Part shown: piece after piece, positions 10,414-20,405 of the stretch | Layout of the letters: each line of letters begins with the position of its first letter | How positions within the stretch are numbered: the first letter of the stretch is position 1 | DNA from: an uncultured Paracoccaceae bacterium | GTDB taxonomy: Bacteria > Pseudomonadota > Alphaproteobacteria > Rhodobacterales > Rhodobacteraceae | Assembly (NCBI GenBank): GCA_938092015.1 | Contig: CALKOT010000059.1 | Coordinates: 1-64,000, forward strand | Length of the DNA stretch: 64,000 bases | Direction: 5' to 3' | The notes under the pieces: model-generated | The model's input: only the letters and a program-made list of their open reading frames with translations | Databases searched by the model: none | Told to the model about the DNA's origin: nothing | Program-made: the position numbers and the translations under genes

Positions 10414-12270
10414 ATGCTCACCTTCTTTGAAAAACTCGTCGACCCCTATGCAGATCACGGTGCTGGCCGTGAGGTTCCGCGCAAGCTGATCCCGTTCCTT
10501 CTGGAATATCTGCGCCCGTTTCGCAAAGTCGCCGTCCTGATCGTTTTCTTCACAGCCATCGTCGCAGCGATGGAGGTTGGGATGATCTGGTATGCGGGCC
10601 GCTTGGTTGACGCCCTGTCTGAAGTTGGCCCCACCGAAGTTTGGAACATCTACGGGACTGAGCTGATCCTGATCGCACTGGCGCTTTTGATCGCACGACC
10701 TCTTCTGACGATGGTGGACGTCGCCTTCATTAATCAGTCGCTGATGCCAAACATCGGCACAATGGTCCGCTGGCGGTCGCATAAGCGTGTTCTCGGACAG
10801 TCAGTTGGCTGGTTTCAGGAAGATTTCGCAGGTCGCATCGCCAACCGCGTGATGCAGACCGCCCCTGCGGTGGGCGAAGCGTCGTTCCAGACGTTCGATG
10901 CACTCGCCTACGCCTCGCTCTACGTGATCGGCGCCCTCATCCTGCTGTCTGATACGGACATCCGTTTGGCCGTGCCGATGGTGCTGTGGCTGATCGCCTA
11001 TATCGGCCTCATCGCCTATTTCGTGCCGCGTGTTGGTCGCGCTTCAAAGGCATTCTCTGACGCGCGTTCGGCCATAACGGGCCGTATTGTTGACAGCTAC
11101 ACCAACATTCAGACGGTGAAACTGTTCGCTCATACAGATCGAGAAGAGCGCTTTGCTTATGAGGCGATCGAGGAAGGGCGCCAGACGTTTGCTGCTGAGA
11201 TGCGCATCATCACCTGGATGGACGTCGCACTGATGACAGTGAACGGCTTCTTGATGGTCGGCGTCGTTGGGTACGCAATATGGCTGTGGTCGGTTGGCGT
11301 CGGATCGCTCGGCGCCGTAGCAGCGGCGTCAGCACTGGTTTTGCGCCTCAATTCTATGACCATGTGGATCATGTGGGCGCTGTCTTCGCTGTTCCAGAAC
11401 CTCGGCGTGATTTCTGAGGGGATGGAAACGATCGCCGCACCTATCGATCTCCGGGACAACCCAACCGCAAAATCGTTGGTCGTAGATGGCGGTGAGATCC
11501 GGTTTGACGATGTCAGCCATCACTATGGTAAAGACAAAGGCGGCCTGAACCACCTGAACCTGACCATCAAACCTGGTGAACGCGTGGGTCTGGTCGGCCG
11601 CTCAGGCGCAGGCAAATCGTCGATGGTGAACCTTCTCCTCCGCTTCCATGATGTGGAAACGGGGCGCATTCTGATCGATGGTCAGGCTGTGGGTGAAGTC
11701 ACGCAGGACAGCCTGCGCACGAATATCGGCATGGTCACGCAGGACACATCGCTTCTGCATCGTTCGGTGCGGGAAAACATCCTCTATGGAAGCCCCGAAG
11801 CGACGGATGAGGCCATGTTCAACGCCGCGACCAAGGTCGCAGCCCATGACTTCATTCCTGAACTTGAGGACCCAAAGGGCCGTTCAGGCTATGACGCGCA
11901 TGTTGGCGAACGTGGCGTCAAGTTATCGGGCGGACAGCGTCAACGCATCGCCTTGGCCCGTGTGGTTCTGAAAGACGCGCCTATATTGGTGTTGGACGAG
12001 GCGACGTCGGCGCTCGACAGCGAAGTCGAGGCTGCGATTCAGGAAAGCCTCTATGGCCTGATGGAGGGCAAAACCGTGATCGCAATCGCCCACCGCCTGT
12101 CCACTATCGCCCAGATGGATCGCATCGTCGTACTGGAAGGCGGCGCAGTGGCTGAGGATGGCACACATGCGGAACTGCTGGCGCTGAACGGCCTTTATGC
12201 TGGCTTCTGGAACCGTCAGTCCGGCGGCTTTATTGATGTTGAAGGTGAAACCGTCGAGGCGGCGGAATGA
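10414..12270 (+). CDS. ABC exporter (TM + ATPase), first of tandem pair
   Basis: 'LVGRSGAGKSSMVNLLLRF' Walker A, 'LSGGQRQRIALARVVLKDAPILVLDEATSALDS'. Overlaps next gene by ATGA. Confidence 0.93.
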   Translation: MLTFFEKLVDPYADHGAGREVPRKLIPFLLEYLRPFRKVAVLIVFFTAIVAAMEVGMIWYAGRLVDALSEVGPTEVWNIYGTELILIALALLIARPLLTMVDVAFINQSLMPNIGTMVRWRSHKRVLGQSVGWFQEDFAGRIANRVMQTAPAVGEASFQTFDALAYASLYVIGALILLSDTDIRLAVPMVLWLIAYIGLIAYFVPRVGRASKAFSDARSAITGRIVDSYTNIQTVKLFAHTDREERFAYEAIEEGRQTFAAEMRIITWMDVALMTVNGFLMVGVVGYAIWLWSVGVGSLGAVAAASALVLRLNSMTMWIMWALSSLFQNLGVISEGMETIAAPIDLRDNPTAKSLVVDGGEIRFDDVSHHYGKDKGGLNHLNLTIKPGERVGLVGRSGAGKSSMVNLLLRFHDVETGRILIDGQAVGEVTQDSLRTNIGMVTQDTSLLHRSVRENILYGSPEATDEAMFNAATKVAAHDFIPELEDPKGRSGYDAHVGERGVKLSGGQRQRIALARVVLKDAPILVLDEATSALDSEVEAAIQESLYGLMEGKTVIAIAHRLSTIAQMDRIVVLEGGAVAEDGTHAELLALNGLYAGFWNRQSGGFIDVEGETVEAAE

Positions 12271-14117
12271 GGGCGTTTTTCTCTGGTTTCATTAAGCCCT
12301 ATGCGGCCGCGGACGGACCGCCGCCGCAATCCTTGTGGGCGTTTATCCGCTGGTCATTGACCGGCGCCTGGCCCGCCATCTGGTTCGGCGCCTTTATGGG
12401 TGCGTTGGTCGGTGTGCTGGAAAGTCTGGGCGCGCTTTTCATCGGCTGGGTAATCGACGAGGCGGTCATCGCCCCGGACCCTGCTGCATATTTTCAAGCG
12501 AACTGGCGGCTGGTTATCATGACCGCCCTGTTCTTCATCGCCATTCGCCCCGCAGCCATGGGGCTTTCCGCGGCAGTCAACGCTATCTCACTAGGCCCAA
12601 ACCTGTTCCCGCAAGTCGTGATGCGGCTGAAACGGCACACACTTGGCCATTCGATCCGCTTTTTCGACGATGATTTCGCCGGTCGACTGGCGCAGAAACA
12701 CATCCAATCTGGCCACGCGATCACCGAGATCATCCTAGAAAGCACAAACTCCATCGCCTTCTGCATCGCGACGGTCATTGGCGCGACGCTGGTTCTGGGG
12801 TCGGTTGACTGGCGTCTGTCGCTGCTGCTGGCCGTTTGGCTGGTCGGGTACGGCTTCTTCATCCGGTGGTATCTCCCCCGCATCCGCCGTCTCAGCCGCG
12901 CCCGGGCAGAAGCGCGCGCCAACGTAACCGGCCAGATCGTCGATACGTTGTCCAATATGGCCACGGTCAAACTATTCGCCCATGTCGGCCGTGAAGAGCG
13001 CGCTGCAGAGCAGTCAGTGGATACTTTCCGCGAAAAGGCGCTGGATTTCGGCGTCATGGCCGCTGTTTTCCGCGCCCTTCTGATGCTTCTGGCGGGCGCA
13101 TTACCAGTAATGTTGATCGGCGCGGCGCTGATTTTCTGGCAGCAAGGCACAGCGACGCCTGGCGACATCGCCGTCGCGGGTGTCCTATCCACCCGCATCG
13201 CGCAGATGTCTGGCTGGTTCAGCTTCACTATGATGGGCATCTTCGCCAATATTGGCGAGGCAGAAGACGGTATGCGCACCCTCGCGCCGTCACACGATCT
13301 GGTCGACGATCCCAACGCTAATGCTGTTGAGGATGCAGATGGCTCAATCCATTTTGACAACGTCACCTATCACTACGGCAAGGAAACTGGCGGCGGACTA
13401 GATGGGTTCGATCTGAAGATCAAACCGGGTGAAAAGATCGCCTTGGTTGGTCAATCCGGCGCTGGCAAGACGACCGTTTTGTCGCTGCTTCTGCGTCTAT
13501 ACGATGTGGAAGAAGGTGCGATCCGTATGGGTGATCGCGACATTCGTGATCTCACGCAAGACGCCCTCCGCCGACAAATCGCGATGGTCCGGCAAGAAAC
13601 GGCGATGTTCAACCGATCCGCCCGTGAGAACATCTTCTATGGTCGGCCCGAAGCGACCGAAGAAGAAATGCTGAAGGCGACGGCTGAGGCTGAGGCGCAC
13701 GATTTCATCCTAGAACTTGAGGATCTGAAGGGTCGCAAAGGCTATGACGCCTTCCTTGGTGAGCGGGGCGTGAAACTGTCCGGCGGCCAACGCCAACGTA
13801 TCGCGCTGGCGCGCGCCATTCTGAAAGACGCGCCTGTCTTGGCGCTGGATGAAGCGACATCGGCCCTGGATTCCGAAGTCGAAGCTGCGATCCAGTCATC
13901 GCTCGACCGTCTGATGGAGGGTAAAACCGTCATTGCCATTGCGCACCGCCTCTCAACCATCGCCCGCATGGATCGCATTGTCGTGATGGAGGCGGGACGC
14001 GTCGCAGAGATCGGTACACATAACGAGCTTCTCGCCAAAGGCGGTCTCTACGCGATGTTCTGGAACCGGCAGTCTGGCGGCTTCATTGGGGTCGAGGAAA
14101 TTGCGGCGGCGGAGTGA
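12267..14117 (+). CDS. ABC exporter (TM + ATPase), second of tandem pair
   Basis: 'LVGQSGAGKTTVLSLLLRL', 'LSGGQRQRIALARAILKDAPVLALDEATSALDSE'; strongly similar to the upstream ORF. Confidence 0.93.
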   Translation: MRAFFSGFIKPYAAADGPPPQSLWAFIRWSLTGAWPAIWFGAFMGALVGVLESLGALFIGWVIDEAVIAPDPAAYFQANWRLVIMTALFFIAIRPAAMGLSAAVNAISLGPNLFPQVVMRLKRHTLGHSIRFFDDDFAGRLAQKHIQSGHAITEIILESTNSIAFCIATVIGATLVLGSVDWRLSLLLAVWLVGYGFFIRWYLPRIRRLSRARAEARANVTGQIVDTLSNMATVKLFAHVGREERAAEQSVDTFREKALDFGVMAAVFRALLMLLAGALPVMLIGAALIFWQQGTATPGDIAVAGVLSTRIAQMSGWFSFTMMGIFANIGEAEDGMRTLAPSHDLVDDPNANAVEDADGSIHFDNVTYHYGKETGGGLDGFDLKIKPGEKIALVGQSGAGKTTVLSLLLRLYDVEEGAIRMGDRDIRDLTQDALRRQIAMVRQETAMFNRSARENIFYGRPEATEEEMLKATAEAEAHDFILELEDLKGRKGYDAFLGERGVKLSGGQRQRIALARAILKDAPVLALDEATSALDSEVEAAIQSSLDRLMEGKTVIAIAHRLSTIARMDRIVVMEAGRVAEIGTHNELLAKGGLYAMFWNRQSGGFIGVEEIAAAE

Positions 14118-14195
14118 GCCAAAAATCGAGAAATTCTTCTCACCTATCTTTGCCCCACAAAAATCCGCCACGCCGCATTCCTCCGCAAGAGGAGG

Positions 14196-16424
14196 CTAAA
14201 GCGTCTCAACTTCAACCATCGCAGTATGCGCGCTGGTGCCCTGACCCAGCCGCGATGTGCCGATGTCATGCGTCAGCACGTTTGGATTACCGTGCGGGTC
14301 ATCCCCATCGCCATCCGCCAGCCACGCACCGGTCGGAAGGGCGACAACGCCTTTCAAAACACCATCATTGAACGATGCGCGCGCAAGACATGATCCACGG
14401 TGGTTTTTTACCCGAACCACCTCGCCATCATTGATTTTGCGCGCAGTCGCGTCGACCGGGTGGATTTCCAACCTTACGGGCCGTGCATCCGGCTCATCCG
14501 CGATCGCGCTCTCCATCTGGCTGTGCAGCTTGTCGCCCGGTTGCGGCGATACCATGTGCAACGGCGCAGCCGGATCAGCCGCGCCCAGCCATTCGCATGG
14601 TGGGATCCAGACCGGGTGACCTGGGCAATCGTCGTAGTCAAAGCTGGCGATCGTTTCCGAGAAAATCTCAAGCTTGCCCGAAGGCGTCTGCATAGGATGT
14701 GCATCTGGGTCTTCACGGAACTTATCGAAGGGCGTGACAGCATGCTCATCGCCCCAGATCGGCAACTCGACCCAGTTCTTTTCTTTCAACTCATCATAGT
14801 CCGGTGTCGGGATGTCATCAGCAGCAGTGATCTGGCGGAACTGGCTGTAGAGATGGCGCAGCCAGTCTTCTGAAGAGCGCCCCTCTGAAAACAACTCACC
14901 CTTCCCAAGCCGCGTCGCTAGATCGGCAAAGATGTCATAATCGTCTCGCGCGTCAGCTTCTGGTTCAATCAATGGCGGCATATGGAAGAGGAACGGGTCG
15001 AGGAAAGATCGCCCTATATCTTCCCGCTCATATGGCGTCGTCGCAGGGAACACGATGTCGGCACGCTTGGCCGTTGCGGTCCAATACGGTTCGTTCACAA
15101 TCACCGTTTCGGGACGACGCCAGGCCTCTTCGAACCGGTTCAGGTCCTGATGATGATGGAACGGGTTGCCGCCAGCCCAGTAGACGAGGCGGATATCCGG
15201 GTAAGGCGCATTGCGGCCGTTAAAATCATATGGCTCACCCGGATGCAGCAGCGCATCGGCGATGCGGGCGACGGGGATGAAATCTTTGATCGGATTATCG
15301 CCTTGAGGCAGCGCCAACCCTGGCACCGCGCGGATCGAAACGCCGACGCCGCCCAAAGCGCCGTAGCCATACCCAACGCCGCCGCCGGGCAGGCCGATCT
15401 GGCCCAGCATCGCCGCCAGCACCGCCGCCATCCAATAGGGCTGCTCACCATGCTGCCCGCGTTGCAGAGCGAAGGCGACCGTGATCAGCGTGCGGGTCTT
15501 CGCCATGTGGCGTGCAAGGTTACGGATCGCAGTCGCATCCGCGCCTGTCAGTTCAGCCGCCCATTCAGGCGTCTTCGGCACGCCATCACTATCGCCCATC
15601 AGATACGGGCGAAATCGATCATACCCCGTTGCAAAGCGCGCCAGATGCGCGTGATCCGCCAGCCCTTCATTTTCCAGCACATAGGCCAATGCCAGCATAA
15701 GCGCCGTGTCCGACCCTGGCCGCACCGGCATCCACTCCGAACCAGGAGGCGCATCGCCCCGCTGTGGCCCGATGTTGATCAGCCGCATGCCCTTCTCAGC
15801 AAACGCCTCGCACCAGCCCTTCGTCTCGTGCCGCGATATCCCCCCCATCGAGACCTGCGAGTTTTTCGGATTGATCCCCCCGAACATCACCAAGGTTTCG
15901 GTATTGTCCCGGATCGTCGCCCATGAGTTCTGATATCCATAAGCGTACTGACGGAAATTCATGCCAATCACATGAGGCATGATCGCCATCGCAGCGGCGA
16001 AGGAATAGTTGCCGTAGCTCGACACATATCCGCCGACCGAATTCAGGAACCTGTGCACCTGACTTTGTGCATGATGAAACCGCCCGGCGGAAGACCAGCC
16101 GTACGACCCGCCAAATATCGCACCATTGCCATGTTCACGCCGCACACGGCCAATTTCCTCGGCCGCGATGTCCAGCGCTTCGTCCCAGGGCAACTCAACA
16201 AACTCCGCACCGCCGCAGCGGTCCTTGTCGCGACCCTCAAGCCAACCCTTGCGGATCGATGGCCGGGCGACGCGGGTTTTATGGTAGACCGCCTTTGGGA
16301 TGATCTCAGCGATCGGCGAAGGATCAGGATCAGGCCCGAACGGCGCCGTGCCGACGATCCGCCCATCCTTGACCGTCACTTCGAACGCGCCCCAGTGGCT
16401 GGAGGTAACTTTAGTGGTTTTCAT
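14196..16424 (-). CDS. Molybdopterin-dependent oxidoreductase, BisC/TorA/DorA-like
   Basis: 'GAIFGGSYGWSSAGRFHHAQSQVHRFLNSVGGYVSSYGNYSFAAAM' (Ser-ligand type), 'YWAGGNPFHHHQDLNRFEEAW'. No Tat signal seen at the N-terminus, so cytoplasmic BisC-like is favoured. Confidence 0.85.
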   Translation of the reverse strand: MKTTKVTSSHWGAFEVTVKDGRIVGTAPFGPDPDPSPIAEIIPKAVYHKTRVARPSIRKGWLEGRDKDRCGGAEFVELPWDEALDIAAEEIGRVRREHGNGAIFGGSYGWSSAGRFHHAQSQVHRFLNSVGGYVSSYGNYSFAAAMAIMPHVIGMNFRQYAYGYQNSWATIRDNTETLVMFGGINPKNSQVSMGGISRHETKGWCEAFAEKGMRLINIGPQRGDAPPGSEWMPVRPGSDTALMLALAYVLENEGLADHAHLARFATGYDRFRPYLMGDSDGVPKTPEWAAELTGADATAIRNLARHMAKTRTLITVAFALQRGQHGEQPYWMAAVLAAMLGQIGLPGGGVGYGYGALGGVGVSIRAVPGLALPQGDNPIKDFIPVARIADALLHPGEPYDFNGRNAPYPDIRLVYWAGGNPFHHHQDLNRFEEAWRRPETVIVNEPYWTATAKRADIVFPATTPYEREDIGRSFLDPFLFHMPPLIEPEADARDDYDIFADLATRLGKGELFSEGRSSEDWLRHLYSQFRQITAADDIPTPDYDELKEKNWVELPIWGDEHAVTPFDKFREDPDAHPMQTPSGKLEIFSETIASFDYDDCPGHPVWIPPCEWLGAADPAAPLHMVSPQPGDKLHSQMESAIADEPDARPVRLEIHPVDATARKINDGEVVRVKNHRGSCLARASFNDGVLKGVVALPTGAWLADGDGDDPHGNPNVLTHDIGTSRLGQGTSAHTAMVEVETL

Positions 16425-16476
16425 GCCGCGACTCTTTTCTGCCTGAGGCGACTAGGCGCCCCAGCGGCGCCCTACG

Positions 16477-17286
16477 TCAAGCCAGACCAAACACACGCTG
16501 GGCGTTTCCGTGGAGAAAGAAAGCCTTTGCCTCATCATCCAGGCCCAATGTATCCAGTCCGTCCAGCGCTTTTGCATGGCTGAACATCGGGTAGTTCGTG
16601 CCGAACATTACCTTGCCGCGCCCATGGCCCTTCAAATAGCGCACCAGCTCAGCCAGGTACCGTTTTGCGGTGTAAGCGGAGGTGTCGATGTAGACATTCT
16701 CATGTTTGGTCGCGACGGCGATTGCCTCCTCCGTCCAGGGATAGCCGATATGGCCGCCAACGATCGCCAGTTCAGGGAAGTCCAGTGCGACGCGATCCAG
16801 ATAGATCGGGCGGCCCACTTCAGACGACATCAAGGGGCCGGTGTGGCCGATCTGGGTGCAGAACGGCACGCCCATCTCGCAGCAGGCGGCATAAAGCGGA
16901 TAGAACAGCCGATCTGTCGGCGGCAGGTCGCAGAGCCATGGGAGGACGCGGATCGCTTTGAAGTTCAATTCTTCAACGCAGCGGCGCACTTCGCGAACCG
17001 CTTCCATCGGTTTCGAGATGTCGACCGAGCCAACGCCGATCAACCGGTCTGGCGCCTCCGCCACGAAGCCTGCGACTTCGTCATTCGTGATCATGTCTCT
17101 ATGCGGCGCCTGCCAAGCTGAGATCAGCGCCTTGTCGACGCCGCCTGCATCCATCGAAGCAATCGTCGCTCCGACCGGGATTTGCGTTTCTCGCGCCGGT
17201 GTTTTGGTCCAGCGTCGAAGGCTGTCGAACATCGAGACTTGCGAGTGGCGAAGCGTAGGATGTTGCGCCCAAACATCGATGATCAC
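16477..17286 (-). CDS. Amidohydrolase family (amidohydrolase_2) protein
   Basis: 'IIDVWAQHPT', 'LAIVGGHIGYPWTEEAIAVATKHENVYIDTSAY', 'VMFGTNYPMF'. Confidence 0.82.
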   Translation of the reverse strand: MIIDVWAQHPTLRHSQVSMFDSLRRWTKTPARETQIPVGATIASMDAGGVDKALISAWQAPHRDMITNDEVAGFVAEAPDRLIGVGSVDISKPMEAVREVRRCVEELNFKAIRVLPWLCDLPPTDRLFYPLYAACCEMGVPFCTQIGHTGPLMSSEVGRPIYLDRVALDFPELAIVGGHIGYPWTEEAIAVATKHENVYIDTSAYTAKRYLAELVRYLKGHGRGKVMFGTNYPMFSHAKALDGLDTLGLDDEAKAFFLHGNAQRVFGLA

Positions 17287-17332
17287 TTAGCTTCTCCTTT
17301 GCGCCAGTTGTTCATTCATCGCGATACAAAAG

Positions 17333-17362
17333 AAAAAGGCCGCCCTTGGAAAGGGCGACCTG
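17333..17362 (-). terminator. Rho-independent terminator downstream of hppD
   Basis: On the minus strand: AGGTCGCCCTTTCCAAGGGCGGCCTTTTTCTTTT (GC-rich stem followed by a T tract). Confidence 0.65.
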
Positions 17363-17387
17363 TTCTTTACCATAGGTGTCGACTGAC

Positions 17388-18485
17388 TTATTCGGCAGCA
17401 ATCACGCCGCGATTGATCTGGTCCATCTCAATCGATTCAAACAGGGCCTTGAAGTTACCCTCGCCGAACCCGTCATCACCCTTGCGCTGGATGAACTCAA
17501 AGAAGATTGGCCCGACGACTGTCTTTGAGAAGATCTGCAGCAGTACGCGGGTCATGCCCCCATCGACCACGCCTTCGCCGTCGATCAGGATGCCGTGCTG
17601 CTTCATCCGCTCAATCGGCTCTTCATGGCCCTGAACACGCTTGTGGCTCATGTCGTAGTAGATGGCGGGCGGCGGCGGCATGAACTCAAGGCCGTTCGCG
17701 GCCAGACCATCGACCGAAGCGTAGATGTCGTTCGTCGCCACGGCGATGTGCTGGATGCCTTCGCCGTTATATCCGCGCAGATATTCCTCGATCTGAGAAT
17801 TCGCGTCGGCGCTTTCATTGATCGGAATACGGATCTTGCCGCAGGGCGATGTGAGGGCACGTGAGAACAGGCCGGTGACCTTGCCCTTGATGTCGAAGAA
17901 CCGGATTTCTTTGAAGTTGAAAATGCCAGCGTAGAACCCGTACCACTTGTCCATATTGCCGCGATGGACGTTGTGGGTGAGGTGGTCGATGTAGAAGAAC
18001 CCAAGGCCTTCGGGCTGCGGATCGACCTCATCGGTCCAGTCATAGTCGTTCATGTAGGGTGAGCCGCCGTCGCGGTCGATGAAGTACAGCAACGAACCGC
18101 CAATCCCCAGAATGGCCGGTGCATCAATCACCTTGTCATCGCCGTCATAGCCCTTTGCGCCGTTTGCCACTGCGTGCTCATAGGCCTGCTGCGGGTCGAC
18201 CACGCGCCACGCCATGGATGATGCGCAGGGGCCATGCTCCTTCACGAAATCCGCCGCAAAATCCTTCGCCTCAGCGTTCAGGATGTAGTTCACCGTGCCC
18301 TGACGATAGAGGAACACATCTTTGGTCTTGTGCTTGGCGACCTGAGTGTAGCCCATGGTTCGGAACAGCTCGTGCAGCTCTTCCGGCTCAGGATGTGCGA
18401 ACTCGACAAACTCAAACCCGTCGGTGCCGGCTGGGTTGTGATCGGTAATCTCGGCGGGGGCTGCGTCGTGCGGGAAGGGACCCAT
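17388..18485 (-). CDS. hppD: 4-hydroxyphenylpyruvate dioxygenase
   Basis: 'GFEFVEFAHPEPEELHELFRTMGYT', 'IDHLTHNVHRGNMDKW', 'EGIQHIAVATNDIYASV', 'GPIFFEFIQRKGDDGFGEGNFKALFESIE'. Confidence 0.95.
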   Translation of the reverse strand: MGPFPHDAAPAEITDHNPAGTDGFEFVEFAHPEPEELHELFRTMGYTQVAKHKTKDVFLYRQGTVNYILNAEAKDFAADFVKEHGPCASSMAWRVVDPQQAYEHAVANGAKGYDGDDKVIDAPAILGIGGSLLYFIDRDGGSPYMNDYDWTDEVDPQPEGLGFFYIDHLTHNVHRGNMDKWYGFYAGIFNFKEIRFFDIKGKVTGLFSRALTSPCGKIRIPINESADANSQIEEYLRGYNGEGIQHIAVATNDIYASVDGLAANGLEFMPPPPAIYYDMSHKRVQGHEEPIERMKQHGILIDGEGVVDGGMTRVLLQIFSKTVVGPIFFEFIQRKGDDGFGEGNFKALFESIEMDQINRGVIAAE

Positions 18486-18579
18486 GGTGCGCTCTCCTAA
18501 GCTTGCGTGGTGATTTCATGCAGATATAGGAGGGATCGTGCGGAATGTTCGTGCGAAGTTGGTAGATATTTGCTGCATA

Positions 18580-18616
18580 ATGCGCATAATGCGCATGAAA
18601 TCGCAAATATGCGCAC
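18580..18616. promoter_or_regulatory. Cluster of ATGCGCAT palindromes, candidate Lrp/AsnC operator
   Basis: ATGCGCAT at 18580-18587 and 18589-18596, ATGCGCAC at 18609-18616, in the divergent hppD/Lrp-family intergenic region. Confidence 0.45.
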
Positions 18617-18619
18617 AAA

Positions 18620-19078
18620 ATGACGCTTGATGGCTTTGACTTCAAGATTCTGTCCTGCCTGCAGGACGACGCCAGCCTGACCAATGCGGCGCTGGCGGAG
18701 GTTGTGAACCTTTCCCCCTCCCAATGCTCTCGCCGCCGCATCGCGCTGGAAGAAGCAGAATACATCACCGGCTATCGCGCCGAACTGGATGCGGCGAAGC
18801 TTGGGTTCGGGGTAGAGGCGTTCACGCGTGTAACTCTGGCTGCGCAGGCGGCGACGACTGCCGACGACATCGCAAAGTTCTTCAATGGGCTGGAGGAGGT
18901 GCAGATGGTCTACACCCTCACCGGCGATGCAGATTACCTAATCCATGTGAGGGTGCGTTCGCTGGATGAATTGGCGAGTTTCGTGCATCGTCGTTTGTTA
19001 CCTCACCCCAAGGTCAGCCAGGTGCGGTCGGATATCGTGTTGCAGAGGCTGGGGCGGCGTCGGGGCGTGGCGGTTTGA
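18620..19078 (+). CDS. Lrp/AsnC family transcriptional regulator
   Basis: 'LDGFDFKILSCLQDDASLTNAALAEVVNLSPSQCSRRRIALEEAEYITGY'; divergent from hppD. Confidence 0.92.
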   Translation: MTLDGFDFKILSCLQDDASLTNAALAEVVNLSPSQCSRRRIALEEAEYITGYRAELDAAKLGFGVEAFTRVTLAAQAATTADDIAKFFNGLEEVQMVYTLTGDADYLIHVRVRSLDELASFVHRRLLPHPKVSQVRSDIVLQRLGRRRGVAV

Positions 19079-19357
19079 CGATTGTGAAGATGCAGCGGCC
19101 AGATCAGTGAGGCGCGGCGTCGAGATCGATGGAAGCGATCATTCAAAGGTCGATCTTTCGACCAAAAATGCCGGTTCGCTTGATCAATGTTTGTTTTCAG
19201 AGTGTAAGCTTATTCAAACCCCTTCCCGCAAAATCAGCACCATCATAGACAGCCGATCATTTCAATTCATATCGCGCTCACGACCGAAGCCAGGGCAAGT
19301 GCACTGCGCCAGTCGAACACGTTGAATTTGATGATCGCAGATTATTGAGGTCCACAT

Positions 19358-20308
19358 ATGTTCAAGATTCTAAAATTCAGTTGGAAAATGGGATTGGCTC
19401 TTGCGCTGATGCTGAGCCTTTTGACCAACCTTCTTTTCCTGACAAGCAGTGCCGCATTTTATACTGCCTCAGCCGCTGTAAGCGCTGTTGCCGGTGTCTC
19501 AACTGTAGCCAAAAGAAGCGCCGCAGAACTGGCGAAAGTAACAACAAATCTTACGCAGGAGAAAGCCGCCCGAAAGAAATTTCAGAGGCAGCTGTCTGAA
19601 ACAAGCACCGCACTCACCACTCAAAGAACTGCGAAACGAGCGGCAAGGTCAGAATTGGTGACGAAAATTGCGGAGGTAGGTGCTCAGAAGCGTTTGGTGC
19701 GAAGTTTGAAGGACGAAATCGCTGACCCTCTCAGGCGGATGGTTACTTATCGAGGGCGGCAGGTCGTCGTTCGTGAAGTCGTTGAAACCACTGTTTCTCG
19801 AGTTTCCAGGCGAACAGTTTTGACATCAGCGCGAGAGGTCGGCGGCATGGCGGCTGAGGCCATCCCATTTTTCGGGACGGCGGCAATCGTCGGTTTCACG
19901 GCGCTGGAGCTGCACGATCTTTGCGAAACTCTGAAAGATATGGCCGACTTACAAAAGGCCTTGGATCCGACTGCTGTTGAAAATGCCGATCAAAGAAAAG
20001 TTTGCGGGATGAAGCCTCTGACAAAGGAGGAGGTCTAGGCCAAGGTGAAAAGCTCTCCAGGTGAAGTCTGGGCATCGGCTAGGGCATCTATTCCTGACCT
20101 TTCCAGCATCAAAGACTATCAAATGCCTGAATATGATTGGGCCTCTATCTCTTCATCCTCGATAGAAAAGACCAAGAATGCATGGTCCGGAATGGTCGGG
20201 GGCACCTCGAAAGCAGGAAAAGCAACGTCAAACGCCGCCAAAAGATTGTATCAACGAACTCAAAAACTTATCTGGTCTGATGAAGCAGATAAGATCGAAG
20301 GTGAGTAG
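19358..20308 (+). CDS. Uncharacterised TM + coiled-coil protein, interrupted by in-frame TAG (20036-20038) or two-gene unit with small second ORF from GTG 20045
   Basis: N-terminal hydrophobic segment 'MGLALALMLSLLTNLLFLTSSAAFY', Lys/Ala-rich coiled-coil region. Frame is open to 20035 (KEEV), TAG, then open in the same frame (AKVKSSPGEVWASARASIPDL...) to 20308. Confidence 0.55.
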
Positions 20309-20405
20309 TCTGTTTGTAGAAGTGTGGCCATCTGGGCAGGCAATTCAAAAGGAGAGGATAGGGCCGAAACTGAAAATCGTCTTAGGCGAAAAGATGCCTC
20401 AGCCT

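Noticed and set aside
19148-19163. GGTCGA-TCTT-TCGACC hairpin after the Lrp-family gene as a terminator
   Set aside because: The inverted repeat is real but lacks a following T tract on either strand, so its function is unclear.
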